DNA of 64,000 nt from IMCC45349 sp047219225. GTDB lineage: Bacteria > Bacteroidota > Bacteroidia > Flavobacteriales > Flavobacteriaceae. The position numbers and the translations under genes were made by a program. The notes under the pieces are model-generated. The model was not told where the DNA came from and searched no databases. It worked only from the letters and a program-made list of their open reading frames with translations. The stretch covers positions 1,736,001-1,800,000 of the forward strand of contig NZ_CP178208.1 of the NCBI RefSeq assembly GCF_047219225.1. The letters are read 5' to 3'. This document shows positions 50,084 through 58,644 of the stretch, piece after piece (positions within the stretch are counted from its first letter, which is position 1; every line of letters begins with the position of its first letter).

Positions 50084-52675
50084 TTAATTTTTTATACTGT
50101 CTTTCTTTTTTTTCTTCTTACTAAAAATATTTCCTAAAACATTATTTAAAACTTCACCAGTATTAGAGTTAGTCTTGGTGCTGTCGTTTGATTTGGTATT
50201 GTTGTTTAGAATATCATTAAGTAAATTTCCACCTTGATTAAGTAGTTGTTTTTTCTTAATCTCAATTAACTGATTAGTTAAGTTAGTTACACTTTTACTT
50301 AAATCTGTTGTGATTGTAGGCTTGGTTAGTACACCTCCAATATTAGCAGTTACAGGAACTGTGATTCTTTGAGCTTCATTAGCATCAATTTGAGATAAAA
50401 GACTAGTTATTTCATTTCCTAAATATTTAGCTGGTACATCAAAAACTGTACTGTAATTAATGCTTTTGTCAAAACCATGCGAGCCAGAAACGGTAATATT
50501 AATGTCTTTATATTTTATATCAAATGGTTTTACAGCTACTTGTCCGTTTTCAAATGATAAATGTGTTTTTATGTCTTTTAAGTTTAGCTTACTTAAGTCA
50601 ATAAACCCTAATTCTTGATCTAGTTTGTTAAATAGTTCAGTGTTTTTTGGTTCAATTTTAGTAGTAAGAAGTTCAGCTAATGCATTTCCAGATACAGTGC
50701 TAAGATTAGGCGTATAAGCTTCATCTAAACTACCTGATAAATTAATATTGCTATTAAGTTTTCCCTTTAAAGCATTAGCGACAGGAACTAAGGCTTTAAA
50801 CAGCTTTAAATCACTAAATGATTTTGAAATATCTAAATCAGAAGCATCTAAATCGACATTAAATGTTGGCACTTCATTTTGTGTGTTAACGATACCATCC
50901 ATTGTAATTTGACCATCAAAAATATCAGATTTTAAACCTTTAAATTCAGCCTTTTCATCTTTTAAAATAAGGGTGCCTTTTACATTATTTAGAGTTAGAT
51001 TATCATATAATACTGTGTTTGCATTTGCATTAATGGTACAATCTAAAAATGCAGGGATTTTTAAAATCTGACTTTCAGAATTCGTTTCAGTATCACTTGA
51101 TTCGCCTTCAATCATAAAATCGCTTACAGCAAACCTATTAGAATTCACGTTAAAATTCCCTTGTAATGTTTTATTACTTAATAGAAAACCAAGTAGATTT
51201 TCTAATGTTCCTGTTGCCTCTATATCTGATGTTCCAGAAGTAGCATTGAAAGCGGTTAGTTTGATTGATTCGGTTTTAAAATCAATATTAGCATTGCTAA
51301 TATTTAACGGATTGACAATGTCTTTTGAAGAAAATACAAAATCAGAAATATTTACAGTTCCGTCATTTTTAATACGTTCGTAAGCATTGGTTTCAATAGC
51401 ATTCATGTCAAAAGAAGTGTCTAATTTTCCTTTAAGAGTACCACTTAGGGCGTTTTCCAATTCAATAGGATATGCTTTTGTGATGTTAGCAAGATTTAAT
51501 GTGCCATCAATATGAGCGCCAACAAATATGTTTTTTGTTAAATCTTTAATGGTAGCTGATGCTTTAAAAGTGTCTTGATCAATTTTAAATTGTAAATCAT
51601 TAATTGCTACAAACGAATCATCAATATTACCAGACGTATTTTTTATGTTCGTATCAATAACAATATTCTTTACACTTTTTGGCAAGTCAGGGAATTTGAA
51701 GCTTGCATTGTTTGAACTAATATTTATGTCAAAGCTTGGAATAGTAGTTTTAGTTAATTCTCCCTTAATTTTACCGTTTACTTTAAAGTCGCCAGAGGTT
51801 TCAACAGAGGTTAAATTAGCTGCATATTGTTGAGGTACTAAAGCTAAAAAATCTTTAAATGATGATTCGGGATTTGTAAATGTAATATCCATTTTTTGAC
51901 CTTCTTCAATAAGCTGAAGAAACCCATCAAACTCTAATGGTAATTTATTAATGAAGGCTTTATTGTCTTTAAAAGTATAGATGCTTTCTTTTAGATTCAT
52001 ACCAATAATAGCATCTAGCTTTATGTTGTTGTTATTTAAATATTGAGCACTGTCAATACTTAAACTTATTTGAGATGTCGTTTTGGTGTTAAGTTCAGAT
52101 TGTTCTTCAGAAAAAACACCATTTCCATAGTGATTAAATTCTGTTAAACTGAAATACATTTTAGAACTTTCATCTAAATAAGAGATTGCACTGTTGGTGA
52201 TTTTGTAGTCTTCTAAACTAAATGTAAACCCTGACGAAGACTCATTATTACTTTCATTTGCTGCTGATGGTTTAGCAATGTCGTAATTAGCTTGTCCATC
52301 TTCATTAGAAATAATATTTATTAAAATATTGTCAATAGCAATTGCATTTATGGCAATTGGTTCGTCACTCTTTGTTTTAAACAACTCTTTGATGGATAAT
52401 TCTAAAGCAATAGACTTAGCACTAACTAAAGTATCGTTTTCAAAAGGAGCGTAGTTAACAACGGACAAATCATCTATTATTATAGTAGCATCAGGAAAGC
52501 TTTTTAATAAGCTTAAGTCAACATCGGTAAATTCAACTTTGGCATTAATGTTATCATTAATAAAGTTTTTCACCATGTCTTTTATTTGAGATTGAAAAAG
52601 ATAAGGTGTGGCTATTAATAAAATAAGTAATACTAATAGAGTGATGCCAACGCGTTTTAATATTTTTTTGACCAT
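50084..52675 (-). CDS. AsmA-like family protein
   Basis: 863 residues: an N-terminal membrane helix (about 7-29), the conserved AsmA start (VEFTDVDLSLLKSFPDATIIIDDLSV), a long beta-rich body with repeated 'ATGTLENLLG'-like strands and an AsmA-like C-terminal region, ending in a lysine-rich tail. AsmA proteins are bridge-like proteins implicated in lipid transport between membranes. It lies 40 bases upstream of the LysE gene on the same strand. Confidence 0.92.
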   Translation of the reverse strand: MVKKILKRVGITLLVLLILLIATPYLFQSQIKDMVKNFINDNINAKVEFTDVDLSLLKSFPDATIIIDDLSVVNYAPFENDTLVSAKSIALELSIKELFKTKSDEPIAINAIAIDNILINIISNEDGQANYDIAKPSAANESNNESSSGFTFSLEDYKITNSAISYLDESSKMYFSLTEFNHYGNGVFSEEQSELNTKTTSQISLSIDSAQYLNNNNIKLDAIIGMNLKESIYTFKDNKAFINKLPLEFDGFLQLIEEGQKMDITFTNPESSFKDFLALVPQQYAANLTSVETSGDFKVNGKIKGELTKTTIPSFDINISSNNASFKFPDLPKSVKNIVIDTNIKNTSGNIDDSFVAINDLQFKIDQDTFKASATIKDLTKNIFVGAHIDGTLNLANITKAYPIELENALSGTLKGKLDTSFDMNAIETNAYERIKNDGTVNISDFVFSSKDIVNPLNISNANIDFKTESIKLTAFNATSGTSDIEATGTLENLLGFLLSNKTLQGNFNVNSNRFAVSDFMIEGESSDTETNSESQILKIPAFLDCTINANANTVLYDNLTLNNVKGTLILKDEKAEFKGLKSDIFDGQITMDGIVNTQNEVPTFNVDLDASDLDISKSFSDLKLFKALVPVANALKGKLNSNINLSGSLDEAYTPNLSTVSGNALAELLTTKIEPKNTELFNKLDQELGFIDLSKLNLKDIKTHLSFENGQVAVKPFDIKYKDINITVSGSHGFDKSINYSTVFDVPAKYLGNEITSLLSQIDANEAQRITVPVTANIGGVLTKPTITTDLSKSVTNLTNQLIEIKKKQLLNQGGNLLNDILNNNTKSNDSTKTNSNTGEVLNNVLGNIFSKKKKKKDSIKN

Positions 52676-52771
52676 TAATTGAGTAATTAAACCTGTAAAG
52701 TGTTACTGACAAGAATATATACGCAAAAATGATGCAAAAAGTTGAGTTAAGCTTACGATTTAATATAAGTT

Positions 52772-53476
52772 TTACATTAAATCTATTTCTTCGTTTATTT
52801 TTAAATTGAAGCGTTTTCTAAATATGAAGACACCTAAATATAGTAATGGTGTGTCTAGAGCAGCAATCATTACTTTAAATAAAAAGCCAGCAATAAGCAG
52901 ACCAGTAAATAAGTCCCAAGAAATTTCACCAAAACTACATAGCAAGAAAAGAACAGTAAATGTATCTACAAACTGTGAGAGGAAAGTAGAGAAGTTATTT
53001 CGTAACCACAAGTGTTTACCTTTAGTTAATCGCTTCCAAAAATGGTAAATCTGTATATCAATAAATTGGGCAAATAGGTAAGCCATCATACTAGCTAATA
53101 CAGCAATAGCTGTGCTGCCAAAAACAGTTGTGTATAATTCATCTTGAACAGGGGACCAGCTGGTTGCAGGCACCATATTTCCTATGTATACAATTAACAT
53201 AGAAAAAAGAGAAGCGAAAATACCCATAACAACAATGTCATTAGCTCTCTTTTTACCATAAATTTCACTAATTAAATCTGTAATTAAAAAGGTAATGGGA
53301 TAAGGCAATAAGCCTACTGAGATTTCAAAAAGTTTGGTATTAAACACTTCTAAATCAAAAGGATGCCAATAAAAGAATTTTTTAAAAATAAGATTAGAAA
53401 CCACTAGCGATGTAATAAATAAAGCTCCCAAAAGCATATAAATTCGTTGCGCTAATAGTTTATCTTTTGCAGTCAT
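52772..53476 (-). CDS. Queuosine precursor transporter (YhhQ/DUF165 family)
   Basis: 234 residues, about six membrane helices, with the family marks FFYWHPFDLEVFN, ITFLITDLISEIYGKKRA and the region AQFIDIQIYHFWKR. It imports preQ0/preQ1-type queuosine precursors. It is divergent from folK-dNK; upstream TATATTTA could be its -7 box. Confidence 0.93.
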   Translation of the reverse strand: MTAKDKLLAQRIYMLLGALFITSLVVSNLIFKKFFYWHPFDLEVFNTKLFEISVGLLPYPITFLITDLISEIYGKKRANDIVVMGIFASLFSMLIVYIGNMVPATSWSPVQDELYTTVFGSTAIAVLASMMAYLFAQFIDIQIYHFWKRLTKGKHLWLRNNFSTFLSQFVDTFTVLFLLCSFGEISWDLFTGLLIAGFLFKVMIAALDTPLLYLGVFIFRKRFNLKINEEIDLM

Positions 53477-53548
53477 TGAAAATTGTGAATAAATAGGTTT
53501 CGTAAATATAATCTATTAATTTTTTATGTCGTTATTTTGTCAGGCTGT

Positions 53549-54679
53549 ATGGAGAAACCGCAAAATATATATATCGCTTTAGGAAGTAATAAAGGTGACA
53601 AGTTTAAAAACTTGCAGTTGGCTATTGACCAAATTCACTTAAAAATTGGAGCTATAAAAAGTATTTCTAAAGCCTATAAATCTCCTGCATTTGGTTTTGA
53701 AGGAGATGATTTTTTGAATGCTTGTATTTTGGTGAATACACATATGAAACCCAAAAAAGTAATGAGTACATTACTGGCAATTGAAAAAGATTTAGGGAGA
53801 ACAAGAGGAAAAAAAACTGGCTACGAATCGCGAGTTATTGATTTGGATTTGTTACTGTTTGAAGATGAGGTTTTGGAAACAAAAAGTTTAATCTTACCAC
53901 ATCCCGAAATGCAAAAACGATTATTTGTTTTACAGCCATTAGCAGATATTGCAGGAAAAGTAATTCATCCAAAACTGCATAATTCGGTTATTGAATTATT
54001 AGAAGATTGTGAAGACAAAAGCGAGATAAGTCCAATAAATATATGGCTTAAAAATCCAAGTAAAGCATACGATTTTTCATTATATAACTATATCGCGATT
54101 GAAGGAAATATTGGTGCAGGTAAAACTAGCTTATCTACAATGATGTCTTACGATTTCAACGCTAAGTTAATATTGGAGCGTTTTGCCGACAACCCGTTTT
54201 TGCCAAAGTTCTATAAAGAGCCACAACGTTATGCTTTTACCTTAGAAATGTCTTTTTTAGCAGATCGTTACCAGCAAATTTCTGACGATTTATCTCAGCT
54301 CGATTTATTTAAAGATTTTATTGTTAGTGATTACGATGTGTTTAAATCGCTAATCTTTTCAAAAATTACATTGCCAGAAGACGAGTTTAAATTATATAGA
54401 AAGTTGTTTTACCAAGTGTATAAAGACATAGCCAAACCCGATTTGTATGTGTATTTATATCAAAACACTGAACGTTTACAACAAAATATAAAGAAACGTG
54501 GCCGCAATTATGAGCAAGAGATTGAAGATGAGTATTTAAACAAAATTAACGCAGGTTACCTAGAGTTTTTAAAAAGTCATCCTGAATTTAATGTAAAAAT
54601 CATTGACATTTCTGATAAAGACTTTGTGAAAAACCGAGAAGATTATCTTTGGGTTTTAGAACAGATTTGTGAGGTTTAG
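53549..54679 (+). CDS. folK: FolK-deoxynucleoside kinase fusion
   Basis: 376 residues from ATG 53549 (an upstream TTG at 53537 is rejected). Domain 1 (1-~160) is 6-hydroxymethyl-7,8-dihydropterin pyrophosphokinase of folate synthesis: ALGSNKGDKFKNLQLA, FGFEGDDFLNACI, RTRGKKTGYESRVIDLDLL. Domain 2 (~180-376) is a deoxynucleoside kinase: P-loop GNIGAGKT (186-193), DYDVFKSLIF and the lid RGRNYEQEIEDEYL. The fusion joins folate and nucleotide salvage, both feeding thymidylate supply. This arrangement is known from other Bacteroidota (from memory). Confidence 0.94.
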   Translation: MEKPQNIYIALGSNKGDKFKNLQLAIDQIHLKIGAIKSISKAYKSPAFGFEGDDFLNACILVNTHMKPKKVMSTLLAIEKDLGRTRGKKTGYESRVIDLDLLLFEDEVLETKSLILPHPEMQKRLFVLQPLADIAGKVIHPKLHNSVIELLEDCEDKSEISPINIWLKNPSKAYDFSLYNYIAIEGNIGAGKTSLSTMMSYDFNAKLILERFADNPFLPKFYKEPQRYAFTLEMSFLADRYQQISDDLSQLDLFKDFIVSDYDVFKSLIFSKITLPEDEFKLYRKLFYQVYKDIAKPDLYVYLYQNTERLQQNIKKRGRNYEQEIEDEYLNKINAGYLEFLKSHPEFNVKIIDISDKDFVKNREDYLWVLEQICEV

Positions 54680-54689
54680 TTGGATGAGT

Positions 54690-54986
54690 TTATAAATCAA
54701 ACCATTTAATAATTGTATCTGTTATTTCTTCAATTTTTTTGTTGCTTATAGATAATCCGTAAGTAACTGTTAGTTCACTAGATAAAACTCGCTTTATTTT
54801 ATCATCACTATATCCTTCTTGTAGATTAAGAATTAGCTTTTCACTTAGCTTAGTAAAGCTTTTATTATTTCCGCTAATCATTATACCTGTTTTGTATATA
54901 ATCTTACTTAAAGAATATATATTGTATTTGTCTAATTTTTTCATTGAAAACTCACTTTTAAATAGATAAGAGATTTCTTCAAGCAA
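54690..54986 (-). CDS. Small helical hypothetical protein
   Basis: 98 residues, mainly predicted alpha-helical, lysine- and isoleucine-rich, with no signal or membrane segment. ATG at 54944 (MKKLDKYNIYS) is an alternative start. It begins eight bases after the CPBP protease stop and so is in that operon, and it ends 10 bases from the converging folK-dNK stop, with no terminator between. I recognise no family. Confidence 0.65.
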   Translation of the reverse strand: MLEEISYLFKSEFSMKKLDKYNIYSLSKIIYKTGIMISGNNKSFTKLSEKLILNLQEGYSDDKIKRVLSSELTVTYGLSISNKKIEEITDTIIKWFDL

Positions 54987-54993
54987 TATAATA

Positions 54994-55848
54994 TTATAAA
55001 CCTTCTTTTTCAGCTTTCTTCCAAAAATATATAGCGAATAGTGTTGTTACAATAGGAATCATAAAACCATATTCGTCAATCCAAAATGTAGAATTGTCAT
55101 TAGTAACCGTTAATGGTGAACAAATTTTTTGGATATAAATATTATGAATAGAATGGAAAATAGCAGCTGGCCACAAACTATTGGATTTAAAGGTGTAATA
55201 TGCTAAAATTACCGAAACTCCAACAATCATAATCGTAAAAGCGCTTATGTGTAATAATAAATGGTCACCTCTTCCATACATTAAATTAATAATTGGATAA
55301 TGCCAAACAGCCCAAATAAGACCACTAACAATAGAAAGTGCTTTAAAGGACATTACCTTTCGCAATTCAAAAATTAAAAAACCACGCCAACCAATTTCTT
55401 CTCCTAAAGTAGATCCCAAGTTTTTTACCACGCCAACTGTTAAGAGTAAAATTACCATAACAATAATTACTAATATTTGGTTAGAACTATCTATACCTAA
55501 CTCATTGCTCCATGAAGTTACTTTGTTAATATTAATAACATCTCCAAAGCCAAATAACCATATAAGTACATAGGCAATAGAAACATATAAAATTGGAGTA
55601 AAGTAAGCGAGTTTTATATACTTGAGTTCTTTTACGCGCCAAGGCAAACTCAATATTGTACGTTTTCTAATTTTTAAAGTTATAAAGCTTGCTAAAGCTG
55701 GAGACAACATTAATGCGCCAACATAGATACTTGTTGGTTTGAGTTTTAAAATGGCAAAATATGCGATTGCACTTAAAGCAGTAGTTATTGATAAAAATAA
55801 AGCAATAGTGTTCCAGGTGTCTTTGCGTTCTTCAATTACAGTTGCCAT
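54994..55848 (-). CDS. CPBP-family intramembrane metalloprotease
   Basis: 284 residues, about eight helices. All CPBP/Abi catalytic motifs are present: E150-E151xxxR155 (GEEIGWRGF), WAVWH with H183, and H232/H235 in FHSIHN. These proteases process membrane proteins and in some bacteria act in bacteriocin immunity or maturation. It lies between the SUKH-like gene and the small hypothetical on the same strand; the substrate is unknown. Confidence 0.92.
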   Translation of the reverse strand: MATVIEERKDTWNTIALFLSITTALSAIAYFAILKLKPTSIYVGALMLSPALASFITLKIRKRTILSLPWRVKELKYIKLAYFTPILYVSIAYVLIWLFGFGDVININKVTSWSNELGIDSSNQILVIIVMVILLLTVGVVKNLGSTLGEEIGWRGFLIFELRKVMSFKALSIVSGLIWAVWHYPIINLMYGRGDHLLLHISAFTIMIVGVSVILAYYTFKSNSLWPAAIFHSIHNIYIQKICSPLTVTNDNSTFWIDEYGFMIPIVTTLFAIYFWKKAEKEGL

Positions 55849-55896
55849 TTGTTTACTTTGGTTAGTTTATTAAAAGACGAGAATTGAAGCGTTTTG

Positions 55897-56439
55897 TTAC
55901 TTCGATTTTAGTTTTAGATATAAATAAAATGGAATAAAAATTGGCAAGGAAATAAAAAAAATAGAATATCTCTTTATGTTTTCAAGTGTTGAAGTTCCCC
56001 ATTTATTATCGGTTCTAGTATTAATAAAATCTTTGAATATGAACTTACGGTTTATTGGTCCAAATTTAGATCCCCAACCATTATTTATTGGGACATCTAA
56101 ATTGTTAAACTCATAAACAATAGTTTGAGTGTGTTGGTTCAATTTAAAAAAGTAATAACTGTTTTCCGATTTAGCAAAACACCAGTATTCATCAGTTGTA
56201 TCATCTAGAAACTCTGAAGTGTTAATCATTTTTTGAAATTCAGACTGCAATGCAATTAGAGTCTTTACATTTTGACAGTCATATTCCAATATATTAGAGC
56301 GTTCTCCAGCTACTTTTAAAAAATCAAGATAGATTTTAGGAAATGAAAACGAGGTTTGAGTAATAAGAAATTCGATGTCATGATCTTTAAATCCAATATT
56401 AGGATCTAAGTCATTTTTTATATATCGAATGTTTTTCAT
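55897..56439 (-). CDS. SUKH (SMI1/KNR4)-like protein with C-terminal membrane helix
   Basis: 180 residues. The N-terminal region fits the SUKH pattern: DIEFLITQTSFSFPKIYLDFLKVAGE (quoted in parts: an acidic helix, FPKIYLDFLK, AGE), then a beta-rich core with EYWCFAKSENSYYFFKLN. A C-terminal hydrophobic helix (about 155-175) is unusual for the family. SUKH proteins are often immunity proteins of polymorphic toxin systems; no toxin gene is adjacent, so it may be an orphan immunity protein (inference). Family call is moderate. Confidence 0.65.
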   Translation of the reverse strand: MKNIRYIKNDLDPNIGFKDHDIEFLITQTSFSFPKIYLDFLKVAGERSNILEYDCQNVKTLIALQSEFQKMINTSEFLDDTTDEYWCFAKSENSYYFFKLNQHTQTIVYEFNNLDVPINNGWGSKFGPINRKFIFKDFINTRTDNKWGTSTLENIKRYSIFFISLPIFIPFYLYLKLKSK

Positions 56440-56528
56440 TTTTTGAAAATTATTGTTTCAACTTACAAAACAAATCTCAATAAAGGACATCGAATAGGCT
56501 AAAATATTTATGCTATTTCTTTGATAGA

Positions 56529-56568
56529 AAAAAAAGTCATATGAATTTAAATTCATATGACTTTTTAA
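56529..56568 (-). terminator. Terminator after the metal cassette (36-bp palindrome)
   Basis: AAAAAGTCATATGAATTT and its exact reverse complement form a 36-bp perfect palindrome (56531-56566). On the minus strand it ends in TTTTT. It lies 22 bases after the HMA gene stop. Confidence 0.85.
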
Positions 56569-56588
56569 TTAAAACATTAAATTTAAAA

Positions 56589-56924
56589 CTAGTGTTCAAT
56601 TTTATAAGCGGTTTTATTAATGGCAATTTTAATAGCTTCTTCGGTACATTTTGTAGTGTCAAACCAAACGGTTAATTTTCGTTGCTTGACATTGGCTTCC
56701 GATTTGATGTAACCTTCAACTTCTTTTAAAGAATATTCTACAATTCCTGTGCAACAGGATTGCTTAAACCCTTTAAGTGTATAAGTTTTTTTTACAATAG
56801 TATTTTTAACGTTCTCTGTTTTTGGATTGGCTTTTGTTGTTGATTTTGATTGACTGTAACTTAAGTTATAGCTAAATAATAAAAAGCAAAATACAATAAG
56901 AGTTGTGGTTTTAATTGTTTTCAT
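56589..56924 (-). CDS. Periplasmic HMA/MerP-like metal-binding protein
   Basis: 111 residues with a signal peptide (to SYSQ) and a ferredoxin-like HMA domain (about 45-111). The metal loop is C57-C58 in QSCCTGIVEYSL, a vicinal pair instead of the classical CxxC, with a third cysteine C93. MerP-like proteins hand soft metals to a membrane transporter. It is the last gene of the SigZ-linked cassette, 12 bases after the MerT-like gene. Confidence 0.85.
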   Translation of the reverse strand: MKTIKTTTLIVFCFLLFSYNLSYSQSKSTTKANPKTENVKNTIVKKTYTLKGFKQSCCTGIVEYSLKEVEGYIKSEANVKQRKLTVWFDTTKCTEEAIKIAINKTAYKIEH

Positions 56925-56936
56925 AATAGATGATAT

Positions 56937-57299
56937 TTAATTGATTAAATAAGGTAGTATCAAGATGATGACTGTTAATATGGTAATGCTCCATAAAAAG
57001 AATTTTGATTGAAAAAAAGAGACTGTTTTGCGTTCTTTTGTGTTCAGTTTAGAAAGTGTTTTTTCTTGTTCTGTTGAGCAACACGCTGTCTGTTTTTTAG
57101 GGAAATAAGCGCGATATAAGTTGTAGCTTATTGCTAGTAGACTAAAAAAGATTAAATAGTTTTTTATACTAGAAAGCCAAATAAGTTGAGAGGCGCTAAT
57201 GCCTAACATACCTGCAAGAGCCATTAAAGGACCAATGCAACAAGTGCAAGCTGCTAGTGCAGCAAAAACAGCACTAAGTGATGATAGTAGTGATTTCAT
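56937..57299 (-). CDS. MerT-like membrane metal transporter
   Basis: 120 residues, three helices. The first helix carries CTCC (C18, C20, C21) in ALAACTCCIGPLMAL, as in MerT mercuric transporters. A cytoplasmic loop holds a second pair, C73-C74 (TACCSTE). Paired with the MerP-like gene just downstream and the ArsP-like permease 9 bases upstream. Metal specificity (Hg, Cu, Zn or As) cannot be decided from sequence. Confidence 0.88.
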   Translation of the reverse strand: MKSLLSSLSAVFAALAACTCCIGPLMALAGMLGISASQLIWLSSIKNYLIFFSLLAISYNLYRAYFPKKQTACCSTEQEKTLSKLNTKERKTVSFFQSKFFLWSITILTVIILILPYLIN

Positions 57300-57308
57300 G
57301 AGTTTTGT

Positions 57309-58283
57309 TTAAAAAATGATGTTAAAAAAGAATCCAGATAGTATCATTCCAATACCTATAGTGGTGAAAAATGCAATAATCAACTTGCGTTGCATAACTT
57401 TTTTAAGAAGTAAAGCTTCAGGAAATGATAATCCTATAGATGCCATCATAAAAGCAATTGCTGTTCCTAAAGGTACGCCTTTGTCAACTAATGAATCAAT
57501 AATGGGCAATATACCAACAGCATCAATATATAATGGAATGGCTAATACAACAGCTATTGGAACTGCAAATGGATTTGATTTTGAGATATAGGTTTCAAAA
57601 AAGGATTCAGGAACGTAACCATGTATAAACGAACCTATTGCTAAACCAATAAATATATAAGGGATTAGCTTTTTTAGAGTTTTTAGAGCTTCAGCGTGAA
57701 TTTCTGGTAAGCGCTCCTTAAACTTACGGCCATCTTTTGTTACCTCAGCCTTTTGTGTTCCTAAGTTTTTAATCCAATCAGCAACATGTTCTGCCATTCC
57801 TAATTTTTCTAGAATTATACCTCCAAGTACACCAAGTAAAATACCAGTTAATACATAGATAACGGTTACTTTCCAACCATAAGATACCCAGAAAATTGCA
57901 ATGGCAATTTCATTAACTAAAGGTGAGGTGATTAAAAATGACAATGCAATGCCTAATGGAATTCTTGCTTGCATCATTCCAACAAATAAAGGAATAGAAG
58001 AGCATGAACAAAATGGCGTAATAGCTCCTAAAAGGGAAGCGAAAATGTTACCAACACCAGATTTTTTATTCCTTTCTAAATACACTCTGATTTTATCCAT
58101 AGGCAAATAACTGGTTACAATACCCATGAGATAGGTTACTAAAATGACTAAGAGAACTATTTCTGTAAAGCCGATAATAAAATAATGAAGTGCATGAGCA
58201 AAAACAGTGTCTTGTCCTATTCCGAATATATCATAAACTAAATAGTCTGCGATACTCGAAAGTAGTTGCGTTAAATTTCCCAT
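57309..58283 (-). CDS. ArsP/UPF0718-type permease
   Basis: 324 residues, about eight helices in two halves. The signature TPFCSCSSIPLFVGMM (C92, C94) is that of the ArsP/SO_0444 group, which exports trivalent organoarsenicals or divalent metals. It sits between a thioredoxin-fold gene (6 bases upstream) and the MerT-like gene. It likely provides the efflux step of the cassette. Confidence 0.9.
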   Translation of the reverse strand: MGNLTQLLSSIADYLVYDIFGIGQDTVFAHALHYFIIGFTEIVLLVILVTYLMGIVTSYLPMDKIRVYLERNKKSGVGNIFASLLGAITPFCSCSSIPLFVGMMQARIPLGIALSFLITSPLVNEIAIAIFWVSYGWKVTVIYVLTGILLGVLGGIILEKLGMAEHVADWIKNLGTQKAEVTKDGRKFKERLPEIHAEALKTLKKLIPYIFIGLAIGSFIHGYVPESFFETYISKSNPFAVPIAVVLAIPLYIDAVGILPIIDSLVDKGVPLGTAIAFMMASIGLSFPEALLLKKVMQRKLIIAFFTTIGIGMILSGFFFNIIF

Positions 58284-58289
58284 AAGACT

Positions 58290-58529
58290 TTAGTTTAATA
58301 AGGCTAATAATTTTGCGTCACTAGCATAATGTTTGTAATCATATACATTACCATTAATCACTAGTGAAGGAAAGATCATAGTACCATAGATCATGGTGTC
58401 TTTTAATTCTGAGAGCTCCTCTATAGAAATGCTAATATTGTTTTTAGAAGCAATCTTTTCAATTTGTGCTTTAATAGGAGAGCCTTTAGCACAACAAGAT
58501 GAGTGTAATATTTTAATTTCAGTTTTCAT
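58290..58529 (-). CDS. Small thioredoxin-fold protein with vicinal cysteines
   Basis: 79 residues, beta-alpha-beta thioredoxin-like fold. The active-site position has C12-C13 (HSSCCAKGSPIK) instead of CxxC, and a cis-proline-like FPSLVINGNVY is present. The group is usually named 'thioredoxin family' or redox-active disulfide protein 2. The CC pair suits soft-metal binding or reduction. It is the first gene of the cassette, directly downstream of a cluster of candidate operators. Confidence 0.85.
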   Translation of the reverse strand: MKTEIKILHSSCCAKGSPIKAQIEKIASKNNISISIEELSELKDTMIYGTMIFPSLVINGNVYDYKHYASDAKLLALLN

Positions 58530-58572
58530 AAGAATGGTTTTTATAATTAAACTTTTCTATGAAGTCTGAAAC

Positions 58573-58589
58573 AAGACACCAAAAGACAC
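58573..58589 (-). promoter_or_regulatory. 10-bp-spaced direct repeat upstream of the metal cassette
   Basis: Plus strand AAGACAC at 58573-58579 and 58583-58589 (minus strand GTGTCTT twice), exactly one helical turn apart, about 50-60 bases before the thioredoxin-fold start. A candidate activator or sigma-factor site. Confidence 0.4.
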
Positions 58590-58599
58590 AAGTTTTGAG

Positions 58600-58618
58600 A
58601 ATTATTTTTAAAATAATT
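58600..58618. promoter_or_regulatory. 19-bp palindrome upstream of the metal cassette
   Basis: AATTATTTT-T-AAAATAATT: perfect 9-base arms around one base. Its size and AT content resemble Fur/Zur-family operators, but AT-rich DNA makes chance palindromes likelier. Confidence 0.4.
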
Positions 58619-58644
58619 TCAAAAACCAGTTTAAGTTATTGGTT

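Noticed and set aside
57316..58110. Plus-strand frames opposite the ArsP-like permease.
   Set aside because: Antisense shadows of a conserved membrane protein; no motifs of their own.
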